Source of the DNA: Mesostigma viride
Taxonomy: Eukaryota > Streptophyta > Mesostigmatophyceae > Mesostigmatales > Mesostigmataceae
Reading direction: 5' to 3'
Assembly: GCA_009746045.1 (NCBI GenBank)
Contig: RPFO01000516.1
Span: 1-64,000 of the forward strand
Length of the DNA: 64,000 bases
Shown here: one piece after another, positions 53,172 to 64,000 of the stretch
How positions within the stretch are numbered: the stretch's first letter is position 1
How the letters are laid out: each line of letters starts with the position of its first letter
The notes under the pieces: generated by a model
What the model saw: the letters and a program-made list of their open reading frames with translations, nothing else
Databases searched by the model: none
What the model was told of the DNA's origin: nothing
Translations under genes and position numbers: made by a program

Positions 53172-56100
53172 CTAATGGCCATCCGTCTGGTAGGTACCGC
53201 GGGAGGCCAGCAGGACATCCAGGTAGGCCTGGTAATGGGCCACATCCTCAACATTGTCATGCCTATCTACGGTGAGGAAAACATCGGCCCACACGCCGTC
53301 AGGAAAGAGGCCCAGGAAGGCCCAGTAATACCTATGCTGCGTGAGGACGACCTGGCCACGGGCCCAGTCCAAAAAGCCACAGGCAAAGAGGCGAATGAAA
53401 GGCTCTACCGCGATCAGGCAAAGGGCCCGCAGGAGGAGGCGATGGTACAGGGGTCACACGCAGTATCGCAACAAGAATCGCAACTCAAAAAAAAAATTTT
53501 TATCATCCACTTCGATTAAGGGCAGGTATGGGCACACCATGGCACCTTTACTTTTCAAAAGTGATGTTTGGATGAAAAATGGGAGCGTGCTCGAGTATCG
53601 CAACACCTAGTTCCGCAACTGAAAACCCACCAATTCTAGAGTTCCGCAATGCAACAGAATCGCAACAAACCTGGCAAGTATACCAAAAGTACGCCGTACA
53701 CGTGCGCCGGAAGGAATAAATTGTCGCCAGTCGGCGTGCAGGATCCGATATGTACTTGCAATAGTTACCGCCGTTGACGATTGATTGGCCGCGCGGTGTT
53801 CAGTTCAGTTCAGTGGGATTCATCGCGCAGAAGTCAGTGCAATAATGAACAAAAACATAAGTGTGCCGCCTCTTCATTGAATAATCAACGACCTATAATT
53901 AGTCTACAACCACTAACTTTTCGTTATCAAACAGTTCCCTAATCATCACGCGCGTCATCGTCTCGTCATTGCGCGTCATTACCCCGTCATTGTCCCGCCG
54001 ACATTACACAGCTATGGTCTTGAGGTATAGTCGGCGCCGTGGCATGTTAAACAAACTGCGTTGTTTCATTCACAGTGTGGTTTCATTATGTCGCTCTTTC
54101 GAACGGGGATGCATTAGGCAACAATACTGGACAGATTCTGAAAGAGGGTGTGTTTGTGAAGTGGGGATGGCAGCGGCCCAGCATTTGCTGGCCGTGCGGG
54201 TGCAACTTTGAGGCGACTACATATATCGCCCTGAACCGTCTTTGTTAAAGCGGTGAGACAGTCCAGTGTTACAGTCCGGCCGCAGGCCGGGCAAGGGAAA
54301 TGCTGTGTTCACCCTGATGCTGCGGGCCGAGGATGGGTGGCTGCATGGAAACGTGAATGCTTGCATCGAATGGATGGCGGTGTCTGCATGCATGGATTGC
54401 ACGTGAATGTTCGCAGGATGGGTGGTAATTGCATGGATGCTCGCAGGATGGGTGCTAATTACACGAATCGATATTGCATTAATGCTTGCAGGGATGGATG
54501 GTGTTTGCATGCGTGGATACGTGAATGCTTGCAGGGATGGATGGTGTTTGCATGCATGGATACGTGAATGCTTGCAGGGATGGGTGGTGTTTGCATGCAT
54601 GGATACGTAAATGCTTGCAGGGATGGATGGTGTTTGCATGCATGAATGTGTGAATGCTTGCATGGGTGGATGGTGTTTGCATGCATGGATGGGTGGTGTT
54701 TGCATGCATGGATACCTGAAAGCTTGGGGTGGATGGTGTTTGCATGCATGGATACGTGAATGCTTGCATGGGTGGATGGTGTTTGCATGCATGGATGCGT
54801 GAATGCTTGCACGGATGGGTGGTGTTTGCATGCATGGATACGTGAATGCTTGCCTGGGTGGATGGTGTTTGCATGCATGGATACGTGAATGCTTGCACGG
54901 ATGGGTGGTGTTTGCATGCATGGATACGTGAATGCTAGCATGGATGGATGGTGTTTGCATGCATGAATGTGTGAATGCTTGGGGTGGATGGTGTTTGCAT
55001 GCATGGATACGTGAATGCTTGCGTGGATGGATGGTGTTTGCATGCATGGATGCGTGAATGCTTGCAGGGATGGAAGTGATTGCATGCATGGATACGCGAA
55101 TGCATGCATGAATGCGACCGAGGACAGTGTAAGCACCTTTTAGGGATTAATATAGTGGTGAATATGGGCAGGCCCCCTGACCCATGTGAGTTATACATGT
55201 ATTCAAGGAGACAACGATTCCAGTCCATGGCAGGATATATAAAGGATACCAACCCCAAGTCGGTGGGGGTATGCATGTGACCCAATTCAGTACAAGTGTA
55301 ATAACAGTGATTCGGGCCGTGGTGTCAGCAACCCTGTCACTCAAGGTTACATTATAGATACTCATTCCATCTCCGCCTTCACATCATTGAGGATGTAATA
55401 TACGCGACAACTATTAATGTTCGCATGGCGGTCACGCGACGCCTGATCAACGCGTAGCGTCTGCGTGTCGTAATTTAATTTTTTAATATTAATGCACAGT
55501 CACCATTTTACCGCGTGCTGGCCTGCACTTAGCCCTTGGATGACCAGTGTGTAACTCTACCCCTAATTATGGCTGGTTGCACCTTGCATGATAATGTCCA
55601 GAAACCAGCCTGATAACAATCTAGTGTCCATACTGGGACCAAAGCACACGCATATAGGGAGTTACTTCGGGGTCATGTCATTAGTCATGTTGCAATGTCC
55701 TATATGTCCTATGGGTGCTAAATACAGCACTAATCTCAGGGGGTGCACGGGTGCGATAAAAAAGACACTTACAATGCAATGTTAAGTGATAATGCAATAT
55801 TGGACGTCTTCACAAACCAAGGCCCAAATGCACACGTAGCAAGGGGGTGCAAGGGGCGGTGTTACCCATGCATCCAGAACATGAGAAATGACCTCCATTT
55901 GCATGCCTAGGATGAAAATATACAAACACTGCATCGAACTTCTTTTCTACGTCAGCAAGGCACTGGGGCTTCCATAGATGTTGCACGGACTGCACAACTG
56001 CACAGGCGTCCTTTACTAGCAAAGCCAAAAGGCTGACAAAAAACTGGCCATGATACCATCTTTCCTGAAGAATTTAGGCAATAGAAACCATCGTGCTACC

Positions 56101-58904
56101 ATCTACAACTCCTTTAGATGTTAAATCAATCGTCATTCTAGAAAATTAGGTACAGACGCAGCTAATCATGAACAAAACTGATGAAAATCTTACGACGACG
56201 GTTGTACAAAACCACAACCACAAACTAGTACACAGGAGTAGTAAGTTAGCGAACTTAACACCACAAACCTTCAACAACGTGTCCGAGATTACTTACCGAA
56301 TGATATAACGACTTTACCTTGTTGACGGTATCCGCAGGTACACTAAACTGCGCCATGCCGAAACCGCAAAAAGAAGGCTAGCGGAAAGCTAGCAATCTCA
56401 TGACAGAAAGGCAATCTCATCACGGCGTCGAGACTTTCCTGGCCCTGAACGATGATGAAATACGCGAAATACATCATACGAAAACTACTGGTTGCGAAAA
56501 TTTCAATGATACAGAAGCTAATAACAAGTGCTGCCTTTCATCGTCACCCCCGTGATGATTAACGCGTGTAGACGCAGTAAAAAGTAAAAACCAGCCCGAG
56601 ATAATGTGCGCATCATTAGATGTTGCGCGACTGCGGCTATAGCATTTTTCTGACGCCGCTCATTTCAGTTCGGTTGATTCTTCGCGCCGGTCAGCCAAGG
56701 AGTGACATACTTCACGTCGGGGTGTATCTTTAGTTGCGATACCACGCGTTTGCCGTTTCGCAACTTTTCGTCCAAATCGGTCCTCGCAAGAATCGCAACA
56801 AAAGTGTTTTTTGGTCCTCCTGGAAAGTTGCGTAGTTGCGATTCTTGTTGCGATACTGCGTGTGACCCCTGTACCGGATCCGAGGGCGCATACCCGTCGG
56901 GAAGAACAGGTCCACCAGGGGCTCCACGTTGGACGGCCACAACCGGATGTGCCGCACCTCGCGGGAGCGCCACCGACGAACACACTGTCGCGACCCGAAT
57001 GTCTCTAGGTAGTCGCTGTCCCGAGGAGGAGGGTGACCACGGGAGTCTAGACCCTGGCCCGGGATAGGCGCCGGGCGGCGGGCATCCCACTCAAGGATGG
57101 GCTGGAGGACCGTAGTGTACGCCGCACCCGGCACCGCAGGAAACTCTACTGTAAGGGCATCCGAAGCCATAATGCCCAGAGGGGGAGGGTAAGCCCACTG
57201 GAACCCACCGTAGGTGTCTAAGTCGTTGTGGCGCCTCGCCCAGCGATACAGACGCGCCGAACCAGGATCTCACCCTCGAACACCGGATCAGCTAAAATAA
57301 CCATGTCGAACGGAGGCCGATCAGTCTCAATGGGTAGGCCACGATCCCGGGGCGCCCGACACACCTGGGAGAACCCGTAGGACATGGGAGAGATGGCAAG
57401 CTCAGCAGAGGCGCGCGGCAGGTCACACTGTCGGCAGGCGAGTGCGGACATACCATACCCCGGAATGGGCGTGTCACGCGACTCCGGCGTCGCGTGCACC
57501 ACGGAAGGAGCCCTGTCCCGATCACCCTGGGACAACTCCGGAGGGAATCGGCAGCGCGGGTGGCGCGAGGATCCTGACCGGTGGACCGAACAACCGCGGC
57601 CAAAGACCGCGAGGCCGAAGGAGGAGGGACCGGAGCAGGGGCCGACGCAGGGGCAGGAGCCGACACCGACGCAGGGGGCACTGGTAAAACAGGAGGTCGC
57701 GCCGGACCCGAAGCCAGAGAGGGCCGTGACGGACCCGCCATCGACGCAGGCGCGCCGGTCTCCGTTGCCGGTGCACCCTCAGGCCACATATTGAAGATAG
57801 GGCCCGTAGGGACAGGCAGACCGGCATAAGATTGGTTACCATCCAAGCTCCAGTCGGGCACCGGGATCCTCTGCGGGGGACCACCCTCCCAAAGCCTGGG
57901 ATGATCGCCCGTGTCGCTGAAGAAACCACGAACTGGCTGTGAGGGCGCAGCGGACGGCCCAGAGGGGGCGACGACGGGCACAGCCGAAGGGGCTGAAGCT
58001 CGCGCCGAGGCGCGGGAACGTCGGCCGCAGGCACAGAGGCAACCGGAGGTGTCGGAACCGCAGCAACCGAAGGGGTAGGGGGCGCCGGCGAAACCACAGG
58101 TGCCGAAGAAACCGAAGGGGTAGGGGGCGCGGACACCACAGACACCCCACCTGGCGTGGCCGGAGTCTGCGCTTGGGCCGCCAGGAAGGCCCCGAACGCC
58201 GTGGTCAGGGACTGGATCTGAGCCTGCATAGCCGAGACCGTCGCCGAAAGAGGATCAGGCAAACCCGAAGGGGTAGGCTCTACTGCAACACCCGGGTCGA
58301 CCGAGGGGACGACGGGACCGGAGAGGGAGGAACAGACGCCGAGGAGGCGGACGCAGCGCTCGAGGCAGAATAATCTGGAGTATAATGTACCTCGGCTGGG
58401 GCGCCCGAAGGGGCAGGACCACTAACCGCTAGTCCCGCCGACTGATCAGCTATCTCCATGAATTCTACGGCCCGTAAAAGGTCGCAGGGGTTCTCATCTA
58501 CCTCAGCATCACCCTCAGCCGGAAGCCAAGGGAACACCTCCCGTAGGCAGGTACGGCCCACAGGGTGGAGAGGTAGGAGAACACACGGCAACACCGGAGA
58601 ACCGCATCTATCTGTCCCAAGGCGGGACAGCTGGAACCACACCCCAACAAACAGTGTCCGGCATCGTCGAACCCGTGCAGGACAAGCTGGTGCGGCTCAT
58701 CAGGGGAAGGACCATACCACGTGACCCCGAAGAGGGCCGCCCTGACTAAGCTCGCATGTTGGGCCTGAAGGGCCGGCTGCACAACGCCACCCGGTAACAT
58801 GATCGCGACACCCAGCGGCCCGGAAGGGCCTCGAAATACAGCTCAGGGTCCGGTAGGGGCAGGGACGGCAGCGGGCTCTCAGCCGGAGGGGTAGGCTCTG
58901 TCAT
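53172..58904 (-). CDS. extra ORF 3' of pol (interrupted), unknown function
   Basis: Starts at ATG 58904 (MTEPTPPAESPLPSLPLPDP) and can be followed in several frame-shifted pieces. One piece has MIADQSAG-like acidic text and another (MPDPLSATVSAMQAQIQSLT, from 58262) a helix plus a long Pro/Val/Ala repeat. After 57300 come EGEILVRRVCIAGRG and WPSNVEPLVDLFFPTGMRPR. The nested element splits it at 56871/53448. Removing that insert with one TA keeps the frame into HRLLLRALCLIAVEPFIRLF and AHYQAYLDVLLASRGTYQTD, with a stop at 53172. It sits where env-like or accessory ORFs occur in some LTR elements. No membrane protein pattern is clear and I assign no role. Confidence 0.45.
54335..55110. repeat. 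43-bp minisatellite, about 18 units
   Basis: Unit GGATGGTGTTTGCATGCATG plus GATACGTGAATGCTTGCA(GGGAT). Some units are shortened. Reading frames of up to 290 codons on the minus strand (ASIHVSMHANTIHPCKHSRI) are products of the repeat, since all three frames give versions of it. It lies inside the 3.42-kb element. Confidence 0.9.
55111..56833. other. non-coding right half of the 3.42-kb element
   Basis: No frame longer than about 75 codons with any pattern. CGCAAC words cluster from 56735 onward. No further structure recognised. Confidence 0.45.
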
Positions 58905-58980
58905 GACGGCTGCGGAGGGGAGGGGACAACCAACCACCCGTCGACAGCAGACATAACATAAGAGAGGAGAAGGCCTACGA

Positions 58981-60117
58981 CTAGAGCTTGTGCAGGGTTT
59001 TATATTCCTGCAGCAGGCGACTACACCCATCTAGCTCACTCTCCGTATACCAAACCTTATCTACTTCACTACGAGCATACATCCACTTCACTTTATACTG
59101 ACGCTGGGTACCGCGGCCCTTTTTGATATCTCGATGGGCCACGATGCTTTCTACTTCGTCTTCTACTTCCCCAGTGTCAGGATTATGCTCTAAAGGGGCA
59201 GGCGCTAACTCCCTGCCAGCGAACGTACTAGGGTGGTACAGTTTAAGCTGGCTCCTATGGAAGGTGTTTGAATGCGTTTGCCAAGAGGTAGGGATATCGA
59301 CTTTATACAAGAAATTTCCTACCCTAGACAACACATGGAAGGGTCCTAAGAAGGCAGGCCTAAGTTTGACCTTCAGTTCTGCTTCAAACTTATGAGCAAA
59401 ACGGCCAACACGGGGGCCTTCTACTAATACTAGATCTCCTATTTCTATCTCAGGTGCTCGTCTATCTAAGGAGGCACGCAACCTAGCAAGGTACTTAGCC
59501 TGAGCTTTTTGGTACCCTGAGATCGCGTGGTCATGAGCAGTTTTCATTCTATCTAGTAAGGACTGTACACCTTCTACAGTATCTCGGGACACATCATCCT
59601 TGTCCCGTAGAGGACTAGCTAAGAGAGAGGTAGGGGTAAGGGGCTGTCTACCAGTATCTAAGAAGAAGGGCGTATATCCATGCGCAGCTTGGGGACAATT
59701 GTTGAGGGAGAACTCTACCAAACATAAATAATCCTCCCAATCACTACCCGAGCCATTAACATAGTGCCTAAGCGCTTCTTCTACTACTCTATTAAGACGC
59801 TCTACTAAATGAGAGGAGGAGGAGTGGTAGGCAGTACCGTAGGTAACCTTGGTACCGATGGCAGCGAAAAACTGCTGCCAAAAATCTGAGGTAAATAATT
59901 TATCCTTATCACTAATAAACTGCCTACTCAATCCATGATATCTATATACATTATTGAGGTATAGGCGTGCGCAATCACGTGCGGTGAGTTCTAAAGGACA
60001 CGGCACAAGATGGCACATACGAGTAAAACGATCTATGAACACAAGGATTTGGGCATTGCCCCTATCATTCTTTCTAAAAGGTCCTACAAAATCCATCATG
60101 ATAGAATCCCAAGGCAT
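58981..60117 (-). CDS. gypsy integrase core and chromodomain
   Basis: 378 residues from ATG 60117. The DDE integrase core shows IMMDFVGPF (first D), RQFISDKDKLFTSDFW (second D) and YHSSSSHLVERLNRVVEEAL (E). The usual HPQTDGQTE segment is replaced by HSSSSHLVE. A C-terminal region follows (EIGDLVLVEGPRVGRFAHKF and RPAFLGPFHVLSRVGNFLYK), which is the GPY/F module. It ends in a chromodomain-like segment (VESIVAHRDIKKGRGTQRQY, KVKW, VWYTESELDG), placing the element among chromoviruses that target chromatin. It joins the upstream zinc-finger part after a 1-base frame change at about 60117. Confidence 0.92.
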   Translation of the reverse strand: MPWDSIMMDFVGPFRKNDRGNAQILVFIDRFTRMCHLVPCPLELTARDCARLYLNNVYRYHGLSRQFISDKDKLFTSDFWQQFFAAIGTKVTYGTAYHSSSSHLVERLNRVVEEALRHYVNGSGSDWEDYLCLVEFSLNNCPQAAHGYTPFFLDTGRQPLTPTSLLASPLRDKDDVSRDTVEGVQSLLDRMKTAHDHAISGYQKAQAKYLARLRASLDRRAPEIEIGDLVLVEGPRVGRFAHKFEAELKVKLRPAFLGPFHVLSRVGNFLYKVDIPTSWQTHSNTFHRSQLKLYHPSTFAGRELAPAPLEHNPDTGEVEDEVESIVAHRDIKKGRGTQRQYKVKWMYARSEVDKVWYTESELDGCSRLLQEYKTLHKL

Positions 60118-61690
60118 GATGGGTCAGGCAAGGTCCTAGGTTCTGCTATCTGTCCTACATTATTGGGTTTCATTTCCTGGCAAGATTGACAAGTTCTAAC
60201 ATACTCATCTACATCCTTATAAAGGGAAGGCCAGTAATAAGAGCGGGCTACTAGGTCCCGTACCCGTTTACCACCCTGATGAGCAGCTAAGTCATGCAAC
60301 TCAAAGAGCAAGGAGGAGCGACAGATAGGAGGGACATACAGGCGCCATTGAGGGGGAGAATCTGCTATCTGCACATATAAAAACCCACCTACAAATTTAC
60401 AAGGGTGCTTGCCTAATTGTTGGGGATGTGCAGCAATGGCAGCTAATGCTTCCGGCTCAGTGGCCGTAAATCTACTAATAAGGCGTTCAAGATCAGAGGT
60501 AGGCATCGCTACAGAAGTATCCAGAACAGGTTTAAAGAGATCTCCTACCGCCTTGCCAAAGAGAAGGGGAGGTCCTAGAGGGACTACGTTTTCATAAGAC
60601 TTTCCTGACCTAGTCGCTATATGGCTAAGCGGTATAGAAATTTTATTTTTCCCCTCCCCCCCCACCGAGGCCACAGGAAGGGCCTCACACGGGAGAGAGA
60701 GTCCTACGTGAGAAAGGAGATCAGGCATGCGAACAGCTGTATGAAAGAGGTAGGCATAGGATTCATCATCAGGTAGTTCACCATAAGGGGTTACACCCAT
60801 AGTAGTAGGAACTAGAGTAGTATTGAGAACATCAAGGTCCTCGAAGAAGGAATAGTCTGCACGACGAGAGAGTGCATCTGGTACTATGTTATCTACACCC
60901 TTGACATACTGAAGTTTAAAAGGGGAAAACTGTGCTAAAAATTCCATCCAGCGCGCTTGCCGAGGGGTAAGGTTGGGTTGGGAGAGAAGATGGGTAAGGG
61001 GACGATGATCCGTTTGGATAACTAACCTATAAGGATCTAGCTCACAGGGTTCATTCAGGCAGACATCAAATTGAGCACCTTTAAGGAAGTGCTGCCACGC
61101 GTGGCAACAATACACCACAGCTAAGAGTTCCTGCTGGTGGACGGGATAGTTACGCTCCGCAGGGAGCATTGTCCTAGAGATATACTCAATTGGCTGTAAG
61201 CCCTGACCCTGATCCTGGAGAAGGACACCACCTATAGCTACTTTACTAGCATCTGTAGCCACAACAAAGGGTTTAGTAGTATCCGGTAGGATGAGTACAG
61301 GAGGGGAAAGGAGTAGGGATTTTAGGCACTGAAAAGCCGACTGACATTCACTACTCCAAACAAAGGGGATATCCTTCTTTAATAAATGATTAATAGGGGC
61401 TGCTATAGTTGCGAAACGCGGGATAAAACGCCTATAGTAAGAAGCAATTCCTAGGAAACTACGTACACCTTTAACGTCGGTAGGAGTAGGCCATTCCTGA
61501 ATTGACTTAGTTTTATCCGGGTCGGTAGCGACCCCGGCATCTGACAGAACGTGCCCTAAAAATGGGACACTCCTACCCGAACGCACTTTAGCACGGCGCG
61601 CCCACAAAGAATTTTCAGCCATTATTTCTAATACTTTCTTTAAATCACGTAGGTGCGTTTCAAAATCAGGAGAGTAAATAAGAATATCAT
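60096..61690 (-). CDS. gypsy reverse transcriptase C-part, RNase H, integrase zinc finger
   Basis: Opens with AYLDDILIYSPDFETHL (YLDD catalytic box, codons at about 61686-61697). Then come FLGHVLSDAGVATDPDK and RSFLGIASYYRRFIPRFATI (thumb and connection). RNase H has FVVATDASKVAIGGVLLQ (D), YPVHQQELLAVVYCCHAW (E) and LVIQTDHRPLTHL (D). VDNIVPDALSRRADY follows. The HHCC integrase finger is LHDLAAHQGGKRVRDLVARS with CQSCQ. The frame stops at 60096 after a shift. The D, E, D set looks intact. Confidence 0.92.
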
Positions 61691-63111
61691 CTAAGTAAGC
61701 TTGAGCACAAGAACGGTCATGCTCAGATAAAGAAACAGAGGAGAAGGAGGATCCTTTAGATCAGAGGACACCTGAGGAAGATGAGAATTTCCCATAACAG
61801 GTCTAAGCACTTCATTCATTAACATTTGAAAAGAGGCAGGCGAGTTACAGAGTCCCATAGCCGCTACTCTAAACTGGTAATGACCAAAAGGGGTAGCAAA
61901 GGCGGTTTTATGGCAATCCTCAGGAGCTATCCGCAACTGCCAAAAACCATCCGCACAATCCAGTACTGTGAAACAAGTGGAACCTTTAACCTTATTAAAT
62001 ATATCATCAATACGAGGTAGAGGGTATTTAGATTTCACAGTAATATCATTCAACTTCCTATAATCAGTAACTAGGCGAAACTTGCCATTTGGCTTAGGAA
62101 CTAACAGGACACCAGCTGAGTAGGGGGAGTTACTAGGCTCTATCAATCCTGCTTCTAATAATGACACTAAAATCTGTTTTAGTTCCTTTAACTCGGTAGG
62201 GCCCATTCTATACATCGGAGAGTGCGTAGGAACTGCACCGTCCTTGATAACTACACGGTGTAAAACAGAACGAGGAGGAGGATAAGAAGGAGTCTTTTCT
62301 TCAAATACTTTTGAGGAATCTATCACAGCCATGTATCTTACTATTTCATTTTCAGTAAATCCTACTCCTATTGTATCCACTGTATTTACATCTATATCCA
62401 CACTATTATTAGTGATAGGTATCTCTTGTACTTCTAACTGAAGGAACATACATAATAGGTATCCATTTTGCTTTAATTCAGAACGTAATTCGTCATTTGA
62501 CATTAATACTTCAGGTATAGGTCTTACAGGAGGATCAACAGGTGTAGGAGGAGTAATATCTACCAAGGATAAATTTTCCAATCTATAATGACGTTCAGGT
62601 ACCCAGTAAGAGCTATCTGGAAACCAAATGACCATGGTATCATAATTAATAGTAATCTTATTATCCTGGTGCCAATCTAATCCTAGTAATACATCAGCGG
62701 TAGTGATAGGGCCTATAGTGGCCGTCAGGTTGACAGTACGTCCTTGTATAACCATGGGAAGGGACACCGTACCCGGGGAATGACTGGTGCGACCATCAGC
62801 ATAATGAACAGTAACGGGTTTGGTGTGAGGGGTAGGGACTAGTCCTAAACGCCTAACTAGGGCCTCGCTCACAAAGGAGCTAGCCGCACCGCTATCTACC
62901 AACACAGAGACATTCAAGAGTTCATCAGCATGCAAGAAGGGGTCTACAACAGTGTGAGGGACGGTTAAACCACCATTCAAGAACATAAGAGGACGCACAC
63001 GTAGTGGTAGGGAAGATTCAGCTCCTACAGAGGTTATAAAAACAGGCAGGCAAAAATTTTTATCTGGGGTACTATCTAAGGACCTGTCCAGGTTACCCCC
63101 GGCTGACAGGC
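61691..63111 (-). CDS. gypsy protease and reverse transcriptase N-part
   Basis: The aspartic protease motif is VLVDSGAASSFVSEALV (DSGA), with ILG-type VLLGLDWHQDNKITIN downstream. The reverse transcriptase has MYRMGPTELKELKQILVSLL, AGVLLVPKPNGKFRLVTDYR, YPLPRIDDIF and CFTVLDCADGFWQLRIAPED (first catalytic D, here LDCADGFW in place of LDLxxGYH). FATPFGHYQFRVAAMGLCNS and PASFQMLMNEVL follow. A shift at about 61780 leads into the YLDD segment. About 30 extra residues lie between NEVLRP and YLDD compared with typical Ty3/gypsy RT. Confidence 0.9.
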
Positions 63112-64000
63112 CTACTGTTCCCCCTCCCCCCCCAAATCCATAGGAACTAACCCCGAAGAAGACCCTGGCGAAAAAGCCACTGCTGGAGGGTCACGAGGGA
63201 GCGAAGAGGGTGCGGGAGCCTGATTATCATAGGGGAACCCTGGGGATCCTGTCTGCACAGCATTCAGCCTACTAGGGGTAGCTGAAGGAATGCGTCCTGA
63301 AGTAGGACGAATAGGAGCACGCTGAGGGGTACGAGGAGGGCGAGCGTCGGGATGAGGGGGAGCACCCGAAAGGAACTTGGGGCACTCACGTTTAAGATGA
63401 CCTACTTCCTTACAATGATAGCATGTGATATGAGAGACATCAAGGGCTGAAAGGTCAGTAACACAGATATCTAATTCTTCTACATAGGAGTTCTCCTCCT
63501 CAGGGGTAAGGATAATATTATTAATACGGGAACGGGTAGGAAGAGAAGGGGTGGTGAAGAAATCTGCTACACGCAAGAGATGCTGGCGCACATGCTTGAG
63601 GGGCAGATCAGTAAAACGGTAGGCAGAGAACTGGCGCTTGACTTCACGTAATAAGGGTCTACTGAGGCCTTGAGGAAGCGAGCACGTACTTCTGCACCCG
63701 ACAAATCCCTAATTCGTACCATCTGAGCATCAAACTCTTTCATATACTCCTTAAATGATTTAGTACCCTGCTGCAAGGTACCAAAGGCTAATCTATCCTG
63801 CCAATCTGAATCAGGAGGGACTAAATGGTTCTCTAAACGCTTAAACAATTCTGCTACAGAGTTAGGGTAGGCATGAGAGGCCAAAGACTCACACTGAATG
63901 AGGTTAGCAAGCTCAGGAGTAATACAGGTTGTGAGATAGTGAGGAACTAATACAGCATCAGAAAGACGCCACCTATTATGATTCTGCCACGACTCTGTGT
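63112..64000 (-). CDS. gypsy gag, partial (off the right edge)
   Basis: Two overlapping frames (63567 to beyond 64000, and 63112-63591) make one protein with a 1-base shift at about 63660. The capsid-like part has LAFGTLQQGTKSFKEYMKEF and LSGAEVRARFLKASVDP, typical of the retrotransposon gag domain. The nucleocapsid has the zinc knuckle CYHCKEVGHLKREC (CX2CX4HX4C), then a Pro/Arg/Ser tail ending GGEGEQ at a G-rich tract next to the protease frame. The N-terminus continues past the window. Confidence 0.9.

Larger units (their letters stand above)
53448..56871. mobile_element. 3.42-kb TA-flanked inverted-repeat element
   Basis: 38-bp perfect inverted ends begin CAGGGGTCACACGCAGTATC (53448-53485, inverted 56834-56871) and are flanked by TA (53446-53447, 56872-56873). 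Inside both ends lie extra CGCAAC words (53592-53670, 56735-56810), like the subterminal binding repeats of other DNA transposons. The interior has a 43-bp minisatellite and no transposase frame. The TA target suggests Tc1/mariner-like integration, but the ends are unlike typical mariner ends. Confidence 0.85.
52226..64000 (-). mobile_element. Ty3/gypsy chromovirus, partial
   Basis: Minus-strand order from the right edge: gag, protease, reverse transcriptase, RNase H, integrase, chromodomain, an extra 3' ORF, polypurine tract, 3' LTR. The 5' LTR lies beyond 64000. A 3.4-kb DNA element is nested in the 3' ORF. The whole element sits inside the second transposase-like gene. Frame changes occur in gag, in RT and between the integrase subdomains. 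Confidence 0.9.

Noticed and set aside
54217..55136. Long open frames (290 and 225 codons) of His/Cys/Ala-rich protein
   Set aside because: They are translations of the 43-bp minisatellite. All three minus-strand frames give versions of the same repeat, as expected for a period not divisible by 3.

Overview
Eukaryotic nuclear DNA, most likely from a green alga or another green-lineage protist. The clearest host gene is a plant-type SufE with a probable plastid transit peptide, embedded in repeat-dense DNA. Lineage is inferred from that gene and from the repeat style only. I see no rRNA, intact tRNA, operon or CRISPR. Only two stretches look like host genes: an IQ-motif protein (26984-28517, minus) and SufE (37289-37966, plus). 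Nearly everything else is nested transposable elements, minisatellites and short interspersed repeats.

Layout. 1-5.7 kb: a (CCCT)n tract, a LINE ORF1-type protein relic, a 75-bp repeat, a 152-bp hairpin satellite and a 50-bp minisatellite. 5.7-8.6 kb: a 5'-truncated LINE (minus) inserted in a GTAAC-rich repeat, then an unrelated reverse transcriptase fragment. 8.6-14.7 kb: copies of an ORF1-only non-LTR element, broken by a 493-bp MITE and by a hAT element that itself carries a piggyBac-like MITE. 14.7-23.6 kb: an 8.92-kb element with perfect 15-bp inverted ends and an intron-containing transposase-like gene, flanked by a 244-bp direct repeat that looks identical on both sides. 23.6-29.3 kb: the rest of the host repeat, a tRNA-derived SINE fragment, a minisatellite and the IQ gene. 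29.3-36.2 kb: a near full-length LINE (endonuclease, reverse transcriptase, zinc-binding C-terminus; minus) split by a 1.775-kb inverted-repeat element. 36.4-38 kb: two foldback MITEs, then SufE. 38.6-49.6 kb: more ORF1-only elements, a deletion derivative of the 8.92-kb element, and a second, inverted copy of the 1.775-kb element. 49.6-52.2 kb: a second transposase-like gene, cut by a Ty3/gypsy chromovirus. That element fills 52.2-64 kb (minus, running off the window) and contains a nested 3.4-kb TA-flanked DNA element.

The strongest candidate for something new is the 14705-23624 element. Its gene has the order D, D, CxxC, HxxxxH, E, known from the RAG1/Transib transposase core, and its ends coincide with a 244-bp direct repeat of the target. 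Such a repeat would be far longer than any usual DNA-transposon target duplication. The second theme is a family of non-LTR elements that encode only an ORF1p-like RNA-binding protein and end in a hairpin plus (TAAT)n, analogous to mammalian HAL1. Several reading frames break at homopolymer runs, so some apparent pseudogenes may be assembly indels.
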